This document shows, one piece after another, positions 11,240 to 20,010 of a stretch of 34,966 nucleotides of DNA. The stretch's first letter is position 1. Every line of letters starts with the position of its first letter. The translations under genes and the position numbers were made by a program. The stretch comes from an uncultured Methylococcaceae bacterium (lineage in GTDB: Bacteria; Pseudomonadota; Gammaproteobacteria; Methylococcales; Methylomonadaceae): contig CAIXDX010000014.1 in NCBI GenBank assembly GCA_903918335.1, positions 1-34,966 of the forward strand, in the 5' to 3' direction. Under the pieces are notes generated by a model, which was not told the DNA's origin, searched no databases, and was given only the letters and a program-made list of their open reading frames with translations.

Positions 11240-11821
11240 CTAATTGTGTATTAATAGCGTTAATCCGACCACCGTGCAAAGCAAACCAAATCCTGAGTTG
11301 ATTAATTTCACCTTAGATTTACCCACCTTACCCATGATCACACCAAGTGACAATAAAGCAGTGGTTGAGATCAAAAAACCAAGAGCATAAGTCGTAATAT
11401 TAGCGTCTAACTCTAATTCTGCTACATGAACATACCCATGACTTACTGCAAAAACAGCAGTAATTAAGACTGATAATAGAGCTGAATCACTACCCTTTTT
11501 CCACACCAACCAACCTGAAAACAATACAGATAAAGCCACCCAAACTTCAGCCGTATTTAAGATATATCCCGCTTGTTGAATTGCCGCACCCAAAATCATC
11601 ATTAATAAAAAAACTATAGGAAGTAACCATAGTGGTTGATGTCTTTGTTTAACTGACCACAAACCAATGCCCAACATTACTAAAAGATGATCCAACCCAA
11701 TTAAAGGATGAACTAAGCCTTCATATAATCCATGCTCGACACTGACACCAGTATGAGCAGAAACAGGTAATGATACCAATGAGGTTAAAGTTACTAATAC
11801 CGAAAAACATTTCATATTCAT
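11240..11821 (-). CDS. HupE/UreJ-family protein (probable nickel permease)
   Basis: Signal peptide, HPLIGLDHLLVMLGIGLW motif, several TM helices; immediately upstream of ureD. Confidence 0.85.
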   Translation of the reverse strand: MNMKCFSVLVTLTSLVSLPVSAHTGVSVEHGLYEGLVHPLIGLDHLLVMLGIGLWSVKQRHQPLWLLPIVFLLMMILGAAIQQAGYILNTAEVWVALSVLFSGWLVWKKGSDSALLSVLITAVFAVSHGYVHVAELELDANITTYALGFLISTTALLSLGVIMGKVGKSKVKLINSGFGLLCTVVGLTLLIHN

Positions 11822-11933
11822 AATAATTCCTATTTAATATCCTAATATAAGCCAATAATCGCGGTTAAAGTTACCACAATCAAACGCCGCCTCAAACCTG
11901 GATTTATTGACTTATGTATAAAAAATAAACTAT

Positions 11934-12716
11934 TTATACAGTCAAGTATCTCTTTACCATATCTTCTGCAAGTTGATCCATCTGACCAATGGCAACATTA
12001 CGACCTCTATCCATAATACAAAATCGGTCGGCTACTTTACGGGCAAACGGGAGTTTTTGCTCAACCAATAACACCGTAACTCCTAATTGCTGATTGATTT
12101 TAGAAATGACTTCATGCACCTCACCCAAATCATGGGGATTTGTTTTGGGTAAGGTAACTGGCGTACCTAAAGAGCGATTAAGACGAATAATCACGTCGCC
12201 AATTTCACTCACAATATTCGGCTGAATACCTTCAGTAGGTTCATCCAAAATTAATAAGCGCGGATTTAAAACTAAAGCGCGACCAATAGCGAGTTGTTGC
12301 TGCTGACCACCGGACAAGTCCCCACCACGTCTATTTAACATTTGTTTTAAAACCGGAAAAATCTCATAAATATGCTCAGGTACCTTTTTTATACCGTGTC
12401 GACTTGCTGCACGCAAACCAGTTTTTAGATTTTCTTCGACGGTTAATAAAGGGAAAATCTCACGACCTTGTGGTACATAGCCAATCCCCAACTCAGCCCG
12501 TTTCTCGGCTTTAGCGTTGACTAAAGATTCACCATCGATTTCTAAAACGCCATCTCTAACGGGCACTAAGCCCATAATAGCTTTTAATAAAGTCGTTTTA
12601 CCTACGCCGTTTCTACCCATCAAACACACGCAAGACCCTTTAGGAACATCCAAATGAAAATCCCATAAAGTATGACTTTCGCCGTAATACTGTTGTAAGC
12701 CGTTAATTTTAAGCAT
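11934..12716 (-). CDS. urtE: Urea ABC transporter ATPase UrtE, with an internal extra segment
   Basis: GRNGVGKTTLLKAIMGL, LSGGQQQQLAIGRALVLNPRLLILDEPTEGIQPNIV, VLLVEQKLPFARKVADR. About 28 extra residues before the last motif. Confidence 0.93.
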   Translation of the reverse strand: MLKINGLQQYYGESHTLWDFHLDVPKGSCVCLMGRNGVGKTTLLKAIMGLVPVRDGVLEIDGESLVNAKAEKRAELGIGYVPQGREIFPLLTVEENLKTGLRAASRHGIKKVPEHIYEIFPVLKQMLNRRGGDLSGGQQQQLAIGRALVLNPRLLILDEPTEGIQPNIVSEIGDVIIRLNRSLGTPVTLPKTNPHDLGEVHEVISKINQQLGVTVLLVEQKLPFARKVADRFCIMDRGRNVAIGQMDQLAEDMVKRYLTV

Positions 12717-13540
12717 TAGCCCCCCAAATAAACTTGAATAACGCGTGGATCATTTTGCACCTCATCCATCGTCCCTTCGGTTAACACAGAGCCTTCATGC
12801 AATACCGTTACTTTGCTAGCAATCGAACGCACAAATTCCATATCATGTTCAACGACAACAATAGAGTGCTGTCCTTGAAGTGATAATAATAATTCCGCTG
12901 TGCGCTCAACTTCTTGATGCGTCATCCCCGCTATTGGTTCATCCACTAACATCACCTTGGGCTCTTGCATCAACAACATACCAATTTCTAACCATTGTTT
13001 TTGACCGTGAGAAAGAATACCGGCTCGATGCTGATTACAAGACATCAAGCCAATCACTTCTATCACATGATTAATCCGATCATATTGTGTTGAACTTAAC
13101 CGATGGAATAAGGTTGGCCAAGTGCGTTTATCAGCTTTCAGTGCTAACTCTAAATTCTCAAATACAGTGAGAGCATCAAAAATGCTAGGTTTTTGAAACT
13201 TACGACAAATCCCCGCCTGTGCAATCTCCGGCTCATCCATTTTTAACAAATCGATGGTTTGCCCAAAAAAGACTGAACCCATGTCAGGTCGTGTTTTACC
13301 AGTTATCACATCCATTAAAGTCGTTTTTCCCGCTCCATTTGGACCAATTAGACAACGTAACTCACCCGCGTCAATGTAGAGAGACAAATCATTCAGTGCT
13401 TTAAAGCCATCAAAACTTACACTCACATCTTCAAGATATAAAATAGGACCGTGACGTGTATCAACTTGTCCATCAACTACTAAAATACCGCTACTCGCTT
13501 TAGGCGCTTCACCAAATATATTTTCAGCAAACGAATTCAT
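12716..13540 (-). CDS. urtD: Urea ABC transporter ATPase UrtD
   Basis: GPNGAGKTTLMDVITGKTRPD, LSHGQKQWLEIGMLLMQEPKVMLVDEPIAGMT. Confidence 0.94.
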   Translation of the reverse strand: MNSFAENIFGEAPKASSGILVVDGQVDTRHGPILYLEDVSVSFDGFKALNDLSLYIDAGELRCLIGPNGAGKTTLMDVITGKTRPDMGSVFFGQTIDLLKMDEPEIAQAGICRKFQKPSIFDALTVFENLELALKADKRTWPTLFHRLSSTQYDRINHVIEVIGLMSCNQHRAGILSHGQKQWLEIGMLLMQEPKVMLVDEPIAGMTHQEVERTAELLLSLQGQHSIVVVEHDMEFVRSIASKVTVLHEGSVLTEGTMDEVQNDPRVIQVYLGG

Positions 13541-14628
13541 GCTGCACGCTCCTGAAGTTTACGACGCATTAACCCGACTATGCCATCGGGTAAAAATACT
13601 GTTACAAACACAAAAATAGCGCCTAAACTAAACAGCCAAATTTCAGGCAATAAGCCGGTTAATATCGTTTTAGTAAAATTGACTAAAACCGCGCCAATAA
13701 TTGCGCCATATAAAGTTCCTCGACCACCCATAGCTACCCAAATAACAATCTCAAGCGAATTAAGTGGCGAAAACTCACTCGGATTAATAATGCCTACCTG
13801 TGGTACATATAAGGCACCGGCTAGACCCGCTATCATGGCCGAAAACACAAAAATCCACAGTTTGTACATTTCGACCCGATAACCTAAAAAACGCACCCGT
13901 GATTCTTGATCTCTAATAGCGGTGACAACTCGACCCAATTTAGTATTAACGACCCAGCGACTCAATATAAAAGTAGCCATCAGAGTCATTCCCGTGACAC
14001 CCAACAAAACAGCTCTTAAGTCTTCAGATTGAATATTGAAACCTAATAATTCTTTAAAATCAGTTAACCCATTGTTACCACCAAAACCCATTTCATTCCG
14101 AAAAAAAGCTAATAACAAAGCATAGGTCAACGCCTGTGTAATAATTGATAAGTACACTCCGGTTACTCTAGAGCGAAACGCCAACCAACCAAACACAAAC
14201 GCTAAAATACCCGGCACTAAAACAACCATTAAAAGTGCAAACCAAAATTGATCAAAACCCAACCAATACCAGGGCAGCTCCTTCCAATTTAGAAACACCA
14301 TAAAATCGGGTAATAAGGGATCACCATAGACCCCACGCGTGCCAATTTGGCGCATTAAATACATTCCCATCGCATATCCGCCTAAAGCAAAAAAAGCCCC
14401 CTGCCCTAACGCTAAAATACCGCAATAGCCCCAAACTAGATCTAAAGACAATCCTAGCAAGGCAAACGTTAAATATTTACCGATTAAAGAAACAGTGTAT
14501 GCTGAAAAATGTAATCCAGAATCCGCGGGTAACACTAGATTACTTAACGGAATAACAAAACTGACTAAACCCAATACTAGCAAAACCGACGAGGCAATTT
14601 TATCAGACCCTAAAGCTATTAATTTCAT
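13537..14628 (-). CDS. urtC: Urea ABC transporter permease UrtC
   Basis: LivM-like multi-TM protein; LDLVWGYCGILALGQGAFFALGGYAMGMYLM, WVAMGGRGTLYGAIIGA; position in urt operon. Confidence 0.94.
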   Translation of the reverse strand: MKLIALGSDKIASSVLLVLGLVSFVIPLSNLVLPADSGLHFSAYTVSLIGKYLTFALLGLSLDLVWGYCGILALGQGAFFALGGYAMGMYLMRQIGTRGVYGDPLLPDFMVFLNWKELPWYWLGFDQFWFALLMVVLVPGILAFVFGWLAFRSRVTGVYLSIITQALTYALLLAFFRNEMGFGGNNGLTDFKELLGFNIQSEDLRAVLLGVTGMTLMATFILSRWVVNTKLGRVVTAIRDQESRVRFLGYRVEMYKLWIFVFSAMIAGLAGALYVPQVGIINPSEFSPLNSLEIVIWVAMGGRGTLYGAIIGAVLVNFTKTILTGLLPEIWLFSLGAIFVFVTVFLPDGIVGLMRRKLQERAA

Positions 14629-14676
14629 ATCAAACCTACTATTAAGTTATAAGATTTCTATCACTTTCATGCGAAA

Positions 14677-16323
14677 TTAAGAATCCGCAGCTCTACCTTT
14701 TTGTGGAAATAAACCACGCGGTCGTTTCTGAATGAATAAAATGATAAATATCAACACCAATATTTTTGCTAACACTGCTCCGGCAAAAGGTTCTAAAAAC
14801 TTATTAGCAATGCCTAATATAAATCCAGCAACTAAGGTGCCCCATAAATTACCTACGCCACCAAACACCACGACCATAAACGAATCAACTATATAGGCCT
14901 GCCCTAAATTAGGTCCCACATTAGTAATTTGACTTAAAGCCACACCTGCGACACCGGCTATACCAGAACCTAAGCCAAACGTCATCGCATCAACCCATGA
15001 CGTAGGTATCCCCATCGCCTTAGCCATATTGCGATTCTGAGCGACTGCTCTTACTTCTAATCCTAAACGCGTACGTTTAAGAATTTGTAACAATAATAAA
15101 AACACCATCAAACAAAACACTAGAATATAAAAACGATTCCAAGTAAGTGACAAAAAATCATTAACTTGCCAAGACCCACTCATCCATTCGGGTGTGGCTA
15201 CACTTCTATTTAACGGGGAAAAAATGGACCGCACACTTTGTTGCAGTATTAGACTGACCCCAAAAGTCGCTAATAAAGTTTCTAAAGGTCGGCCATATAA
15301 AAAACGAATAATGCCCCGCTCAATGGCAATACCCACCAAAGCAGAAATCACAAAGGCCACTGGAATAGATAACAACACCGAAACACCCAAATGATTAGGT
15401 AACAATTGTTGCATCACATAAGTGGTGTAAGCACCCAGCATCATCAACTCACCGTGCGCCATATTAATAACGCCCATCACCCCAAATGTAATGGCTAAAC
15501 CAATAGCTGCTAATACCAAAACAGCACCCAAACTTAAGCCAAAGAACACTGTTTCGGCTGAACTGTATAGTTGTAAACGCGTGTTAATATTAATTAAGGC
15601 CGCTTTGGCCGCATTTCTTATATCGGCATCTGTTTCTATAAAGTTACCGGCTTCATCTTTTTCAACCATGGCGTTTAAACGATTCACTACATCTAAACTA
15701 TTTTGGTTTTTTAAAGCCTCAATTGCATTAACACGTAAAGATTTGTCACTACTATTCATATCCTTTAACAAGAACACAACCTGAATAGCTTGCTTTACAG
15801 TTGCATCTTTTTCAAGATCTAAACGTGCTTTTAATAGGGCTAAAACACTTTCGTCATCCTCATTTCCCATTGCTTTAACGGCTGCCAAACGAATGGCAGG
15901 GTCCTCTACTGTCAATTGCAATTGACCTATCGTTCTCCTTAAAGAAACACGTAATTTGTTGGTTAAATTGATCTTATTAACCGCGCCACGATCCATAGCA
16001 CCAAGAGCGGTACCTGTTAAGGCATCTCGCACATCGTATCCTTGATTATTATCAACACCAATGACCAAGGTCATATCTGTTTTAAGCGTAAATAACTGCC
16101 CATCTAACAACGCTTGTAAGATAGCTAAGCTCGCACTGCCATTTTCAGCCAACTGGTTAATAGCTTGCTCTCGCTCAGCCATTGACCCTTGCTTTAAATT
16201 TGTAATAGCCGTTTGGAGGGATGATTGTGCCGATACATCCTGATCGCCATGAATAGCCAGCGAAAATAACAGCATAAAAACAGCTATTACTTGACAAGAT
16301 CCCTTAATTAAATTCGCCTTCAT
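14677..16323 (-). CDS. urtB: Urea ABC transporter permease UrtB (long form with N-terminal helical-repeat-like periplasmic domain)
   Basis: LivH-like C-terminal half (GVINMAHGELMMLGAYTTY...) and N-terminal repeat-like region. Start MKANLIK at 16323 preceded by GGAGATAAC is preferred over 16362. Confidence 0.93.
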   Translation of the reverse strand: MKANLIKGSCQVIAVFMLLFSLAIHGDQDVSAQSSLQTAITNLKQGSMAEREQAINQLAENGSASLAILQALLDGQLFTLKTDMTLVIGVDNNQGYDVRDALTGTALGAMDRGAVNKINLTNKLRVSLRRTIGQLQLTVEDPAIRLAAVKAMGNEDDESVLALLKARLDLEKDATVKQAIQVVFLLKDMNSSDKSLRVNAIEALKNQNSLDVVNRLNAMVEKDEAGNFIETDADIRNAAKAALININTRLQLYSSAETVFFGLSLGAVLVLAAIGLAITFGVMGVINMAHGELMMLGAYTTYVMQQLLPNHLGVSVLLSIPVAFVISALVGIAIERGIIRFLYGRPLETLLATFGVSLILQQSVRSIFSPLNRSVATPEWMSGSWQVNDFLSLTWNRFYILVFCLMVFLLLLQILKRTRLGLEVRAVAQNRNMAKAMGIPTSWVDAMTFGLGSGIAGVAGVALSQITNVGPNLGQAYIVDSFMVVVFGGVGNLWGTLVAGFILGIANKFLEPFAGAVLAKILVLIFIILFIQKRPRGLFPQKGRAADS

Positions 16324-16337
16324 GTTATCTCCAGAAT

Positions 16338-16373
16338 GACAAGTTAGTCTTAAATGAAACAAACTAACTTGTC
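16338..16373 (-). promoter_or_regulatory. Perfect 11-bp stem hairpin just upstream of urtB
   Basis: GACAAGTTAGT (16338-16348) / ACTAACTTGTC (16363-16373), 14-nt loop, in the urtA-urtB gap. Confidence 0.6.
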
Positions 16374-16400
16374 TAACTTTAAAATATTACCTACTAGAAA

Positions 16401-16440
16401 AGCGAGTGCCGAGGTTAATAATGCAGTAATGGCACCCGCT
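16401..16440 (-). promoter_or_regulatory. Second hairpin immediately after urtA stop
   Basis: AGCGAGTGCC (16401-16410) / GGCACCCGCT (16431-16440), 10 bp with one mismatch/wobble. Confidence 0.5.
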
Positions 16441-16446
16441 AAATTA

Positions 16447-17745
16447 TCAATATTTTTGACCTGAACACTTTTTAGTCTTAGTGTTGTAATTACCGCAGTT
16501 AATTGGTGAAGTCCAATCTGCAATAATCGGTTTACTTTCTGGTAAGAAGTCAGACCAAGCATCACCATCAACCAAAGTATTTGTTTGCCAAACTGTCATT
16601 AACTGACCATCATCTTGAATCTCACCAATTAATACTGGTTTGCTAATGTGATGGTTAGGTAACATTTTAGCGGTACCACCGGTTAAGTTTGGATAATCCA
16701 CACCGATGATTGCTTTTTGAACGGCATCAGGATCAGTCGTACCTGCTTTCTCAACCGCTTTTACCCACATGTTGAAACCGATGTAATGCGCTTCCATTGG
16801 GTCATTAGTAGTACGTTTTGGGTTTTTAGTATATTCATGCCATTTTTCAATAAATGCCGCATTTTTAGTACTATCAACACTCATGAAATAGTTCCATGCT
16901 GCCAAATGACCTACTAATGGCTTAGTGTCCATACCCGATAACTCTTCTTCACCTACTGAAAATGCGATAACTGGAATCTTTTCTGCAGAAACCCCTTGGT
17001 TACCTAACTCTTTATAGAAAGGGATATTAGCATCACCATTGATTGTAGAAACTACTGCCGTCTTTTTACCTGCAGAACCAAACTTCTTAATGTCAGCAAC
17101 AATACTTTGCCAATCTGAATGACCAAATGGCGTGTAATTGATCATGATATCTTTTGAAGCAACACCTTTAGATTTTAAATAAGCTTCTAAAATCTTGTTA
17201 GTCGTTCTTGGATATACATAGTCAGTACCCGCTAATACCCAACGTTTTACTTTTAGGTCATTCATCAAATAATCGACAGCAGGAATCGCTTGTTGATTAG
17301 GAGCCGCCCCTGTATAAAATACGTTTTTAGATGATTCTTCACCTTCATATTGCACTGGGTAAAATAACAAACCGTTTAACTCTTCAATCACAGGCAATAC
17401 TGATTTTCGCGATACTGAAGTCCAGCAGCCAAAAATAGCAGATACTTTATCTTTAGTTAATAACTCACGCGCTTTTTCAGCAAATAATGGCCAGTTAGAT
17501 GCAGGGTCAACAACAACCGCTTCTAATTTTTTACCTAATAAACCGCCTTTTTTGTTTTGTTCATCAATTAACATCAACATAGTGTCTTTCAGTGTTGTTT
17601 CACTGATCGCCATAGTGCCTGATAAAGAATGTAAAACACCTACTTTGATAGTGTCTTCAGCTCTTACAGTACCAGCAGCTAATGTTAATGCCGCTACCAT
17701 AGCCACAATACTTAATTTACGTAATTTTGTAGAAATTCTGTTCAT
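16447..17745 (-). CDS. urtA: Urea ABC transporter substrate-binding protein UrtA
   Basis: Signal peptide; IKVGVLHSLSGTMAISETTLKDTMLMLIDEQNKKGG; FGCWTSVSRKSVLPV; VQYEGEESSKNVFYTGAAPNQQ. Confidence 0.96.
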   Translation of the reverse strand: MNRISTKLRKLSIVAMVAALTLAAGTVRAEDTIKVGVLHSLSGTMAISETTLKDTMLMLIDEQNKKGGLLGKKLEAVVVDPASNWPLFAEKARELLTKDKVSAIFGCWTSVSRKSVLPVIEELNGLLFYPVQYEGEESSKNVFYTGAAPNQQAIPAVDYLMNDLKVKRWVLAGTDYVYPRTTNKILEAYLKSKGVASKDIMINYTPFGHSDWQSIVADIKKFGSAGKKTAVVSTINGDANIPFYKELGNQGVSAEKIPVIAFSVGEEELSGMDTKPLVGHLAAWNYFMSVDSTKNAAFIEKWHEYTKNPKRTTNDPMEAHYIGFNMWVKAVEKAGTTDPDAVQKAIIGVDYPNLTGGTAKMLPNHHISKPVLIGEIQDDGQLMTVWQTNTLVDGDAWSDFLPESKPIIADWTSPINCGNYNTKTKKCSGQKY

Positions 17746-17772
17746 AGAAGTTATCCTAAAATATTAAATTGA

Positions 17773-19008
17773 TTATATTTGCCATTGAAATCCGAGTAAT
17801 AAAGAACTCTCTTTATTACCTGTTGCGGATGTAGTGTAATTAAGTCCTTTCGTTACCATATCACCGTAAATATAGTTTAAAGAAACCACAGCGTTATGGC
17901 CGTCAATGACATAATTAATACCTGTTTGGTATGAATTACGATTAGTGCTGCCTGTTGGGTTAATATTCACATAACGCACATAAGGCTGAACTAAACCAAT
18001 ACCCACTTTTTGAGGGAACATATACATACCGCTCACGTCATAGGCCTGGCCAGAAAACATGTTGAAGTTAGCAACGCCAGGAGGAGTACTATTTTGAATG
18101 GCATGATAATTTCCACTAATGCCATAATTTTTATAATCCCCCTCTAAAGTTAATACGGCTTTATTAGGTAAGATTTTCTCCATCAAAATATCAACACCTG
18201 TGCCACGGAAATCACCTGGATTTACTGTTGAACCAGCACCTTGAGTTTGATATTGATTATTACCCGATATTGTTAAAATATCGCCACCTTTGCCGTAATA
18301 GGTGCCAGAGGTGTAATAACCAGGATTTTTTTCTACTTCCCAAAAGTTATAAGATATCTTTTGCGCGTAAAGCGGGTTGTCGCCTGAGTTTGCGCCACCT
18401 CTTAAACCACGGAAGAAACCAAAAGCGTATTGCAAGCGATCACTAAATGCCGCACCCCAGATAGTCGCACCATCATCACGACCAAAAGAACCAGCAGAAG
18501 TACCATCGCTTTTAATCGTTAAACTATAATCAGCCGGTTCAAAAGGTGTACCTGAACCAAAAGTTTGATAAATACCACTGTAGAACGGTCCGTTCATTTC
18601 ACGACGTTCACCTGGCACCAACATACGACCCACCCAAACGTTGGCATAATTGTTATATTCAAACTTACCAATAGCGTCTAATATTCTGACTTCACCACCA
18701 TTGTTTGCGGTCTGAGCGTCAGTATTAAATTCAACTTTCAAATATTTATGAAGTTGGCCAGCAAAATACAATCTCGCGTTATCTAAGGCGAAATTATTAC
18801 TCCAGTCTTTATTTGCGGCTGCAGATTCAGTCGCAGTAAAACTACTACGTAAGCCCAATCCGACACTCACCCATTTAGTATCATCAATCTTAAAAGTAGC
18901 ACCTGCGTGCGAATTGGCCATATGACCCATAGCAAGCACGGACACAATTGCAGTGCAAAGTAGCCGTTTGTTAAAACCGCTTTCAGCATGGTTAATATAA
19001 CTTTTCAT
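17773..19008 (-). CDS. Outer-membrane porin (possible urea/short-chain amide-type porin)
   Basis: Signal peptide, beta-rich repeats and a C-terminal aromatic-type end (LLLGFQWQI); adjacent to urtA. Substrate inferred from context only. Confidence 0.75.
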   Translation of the reverse strand: MKSYINHAESGFNKRLLCTAIVSVLAMGHMANSHAGATFKIDDTKWVSVGLGLRSSFTATESAAANKDWSNNFALDNARLYFAGQLHKYLKVEFNTDAQTANNGGEVRILDAIGKFEYNNYANVWVGRMLVPGERREMNGPFYSGIYQTFGSGTPFEPADYSLTIKSDGTSAGSFGRDDGATIWGAAFSDRLQYAFGFFRGLRGGANSGDNPLYAQKISYNFWEVEKNPGYYTSGTYYGKGGDILTISGNNQYQTQGAGSTVNPGDFRGTGVDILMEKILPNKAVLTLEGDYKNYGISGNYHAIQNSTPPGVANFNMFSGQAYDVSGMYMFPQKVGIGLVQPYVRYVNINPTGSTNRNSYQTGINYVIDGHNAVVSLNYIYGDMVTKGLNYTTSATGNKESSLLLGFQWQI

Positions 19009-19098
19009 CTGTAATCCCCTTTTTGATCAGCTAAAATATATGCAAACGCCTAAGAGCGATGCCGCCAAATCTGGCAGGGTCAATTATTCAGATTCAAA

Positions 19099-19140
19099 GT
19101 TATCTGCACAATCCGTCAGATAACTATCAGTTATTTGACG
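19099..19140. promoter_or_regulatory. Array of related half-sites in the porin/signalling divergent intergenic region
   Basis: GTTATCTG (19099-19106), CAGATAAC (19117-19124), GTTATTTG (19130-19137). CGTCAGATAAC-TATCA-GTTATTTGACG is a near-perfect 11-5-11 inverted repeat. Confidence 0.5.
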
Positions 19141-19197
19141 TATAGTGAGGTACAAGTTGTTGTCTTAGAATATAAAAACACTTATTGAGGGGATACT

Positions 19198-20007
19198 ATG
19201 ACTTTGCAAAACTCATCAAAATACATCAACACAATGAGCATTTTGGCCATTGCGTTATTACATAATATTGATGCATCTGCTTCACCCATTAATGCCAATG
19301 AGATCAACACAGTCACTAGCATTAACTTTAGCGTAGACTCAAATCACCTAGATCAGCTTAAAATTCCTCTAACTGCATTACAACTTTCGGAACGAGTTAT
19401 CTCAAACCTATCTGAATGGCATTACCCACTCAAACAAGCCGCTCCAAATGCTTCACATGCCTTGGTCGCAAGCCTAGGTGATATTAGTCACGAAAGTACG
19501 CCCGTAGGTTTCTCATTTACCCGAGGCAACTCAGACCCAAGATCTGCAGAATTTCAAAAAGCAGATGTATTACCTATTACCTGCACATTAACAACGAAAG
19601 ACTCATCACAGTCACCTATAACCCACAAAATGACCTTTAGTACTGAAGCTTTTTTCTCGGGCTACAGTACTGCTCATATTGCTGATAAATTAGTCGATCA
19701 AATAACCACCACCTGTTTCACCTTATTAGAGGGTTTAAAACATCCGCTTATCGACAAGACTGAGCAAACGACCACTTTTAAACCTACTTGGATGCCCAGC
19801 ATACAAGTCGTTGTTAAACCAGTTACTCAAACTGTGGCAAAACCAATAAAAGCAGAGTCGACATCAAAAATTATTCCGGCTTCTTCAGATATCTCATTAA
19901 CTAATACGGAAACAACCGAAGATTCGACAACTGAAGTTGACAAAGAATTAATTATTAACAATCAAGGCTCACCACTCACTCTTCACCTTGGGCATGAACG
20001 ACGCTAA
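19198..20007 (+). CDS. Secreted protein of unknown function
   Basis: SD GAGGGG before ATG, signal-like N-terminus; 3-nt gap to the downstream transporter-kinase gene. Confidence 0.6.
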   Translation: MTLQNSSKYINTMSILAIALLHNIDASASPINANEINTVTSINFSVDSNHLDQLKIPLTALQLSERVISNLSEWHYPLKQAAPNASHALVASLGDISHESTPVGFSFTRGNSDPRSAEFQKADVLPITCTLTTKDSSQSPITHKMTFSTEAFFSGYSTAHIADKLVDQITTTCFTLLEGLKHPLIDKTEQTTTFKPTWMPSIQVVVKPVTQTVAKPIKAESTSKIIPASSDISLTNTETTEDSTTEVDKELIINNQGSPLTLHLGHERR

Positions 20008-20010
20008 ACT

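Noticed and set aside
16324-16362. Upstream-extended UrtB start (MFHLRLTCHSGDN...)
   Set aside because: The extension lies over the hairpin; the internal MKANLIK start has a good SD and begins a signal-like sequence.
16350-16571. 73-aa minus-strand ORF overlapping urtA 3' end
   Set aside because: Out of frame with urtA and spans the hairpin region; best explained as chance ORF.
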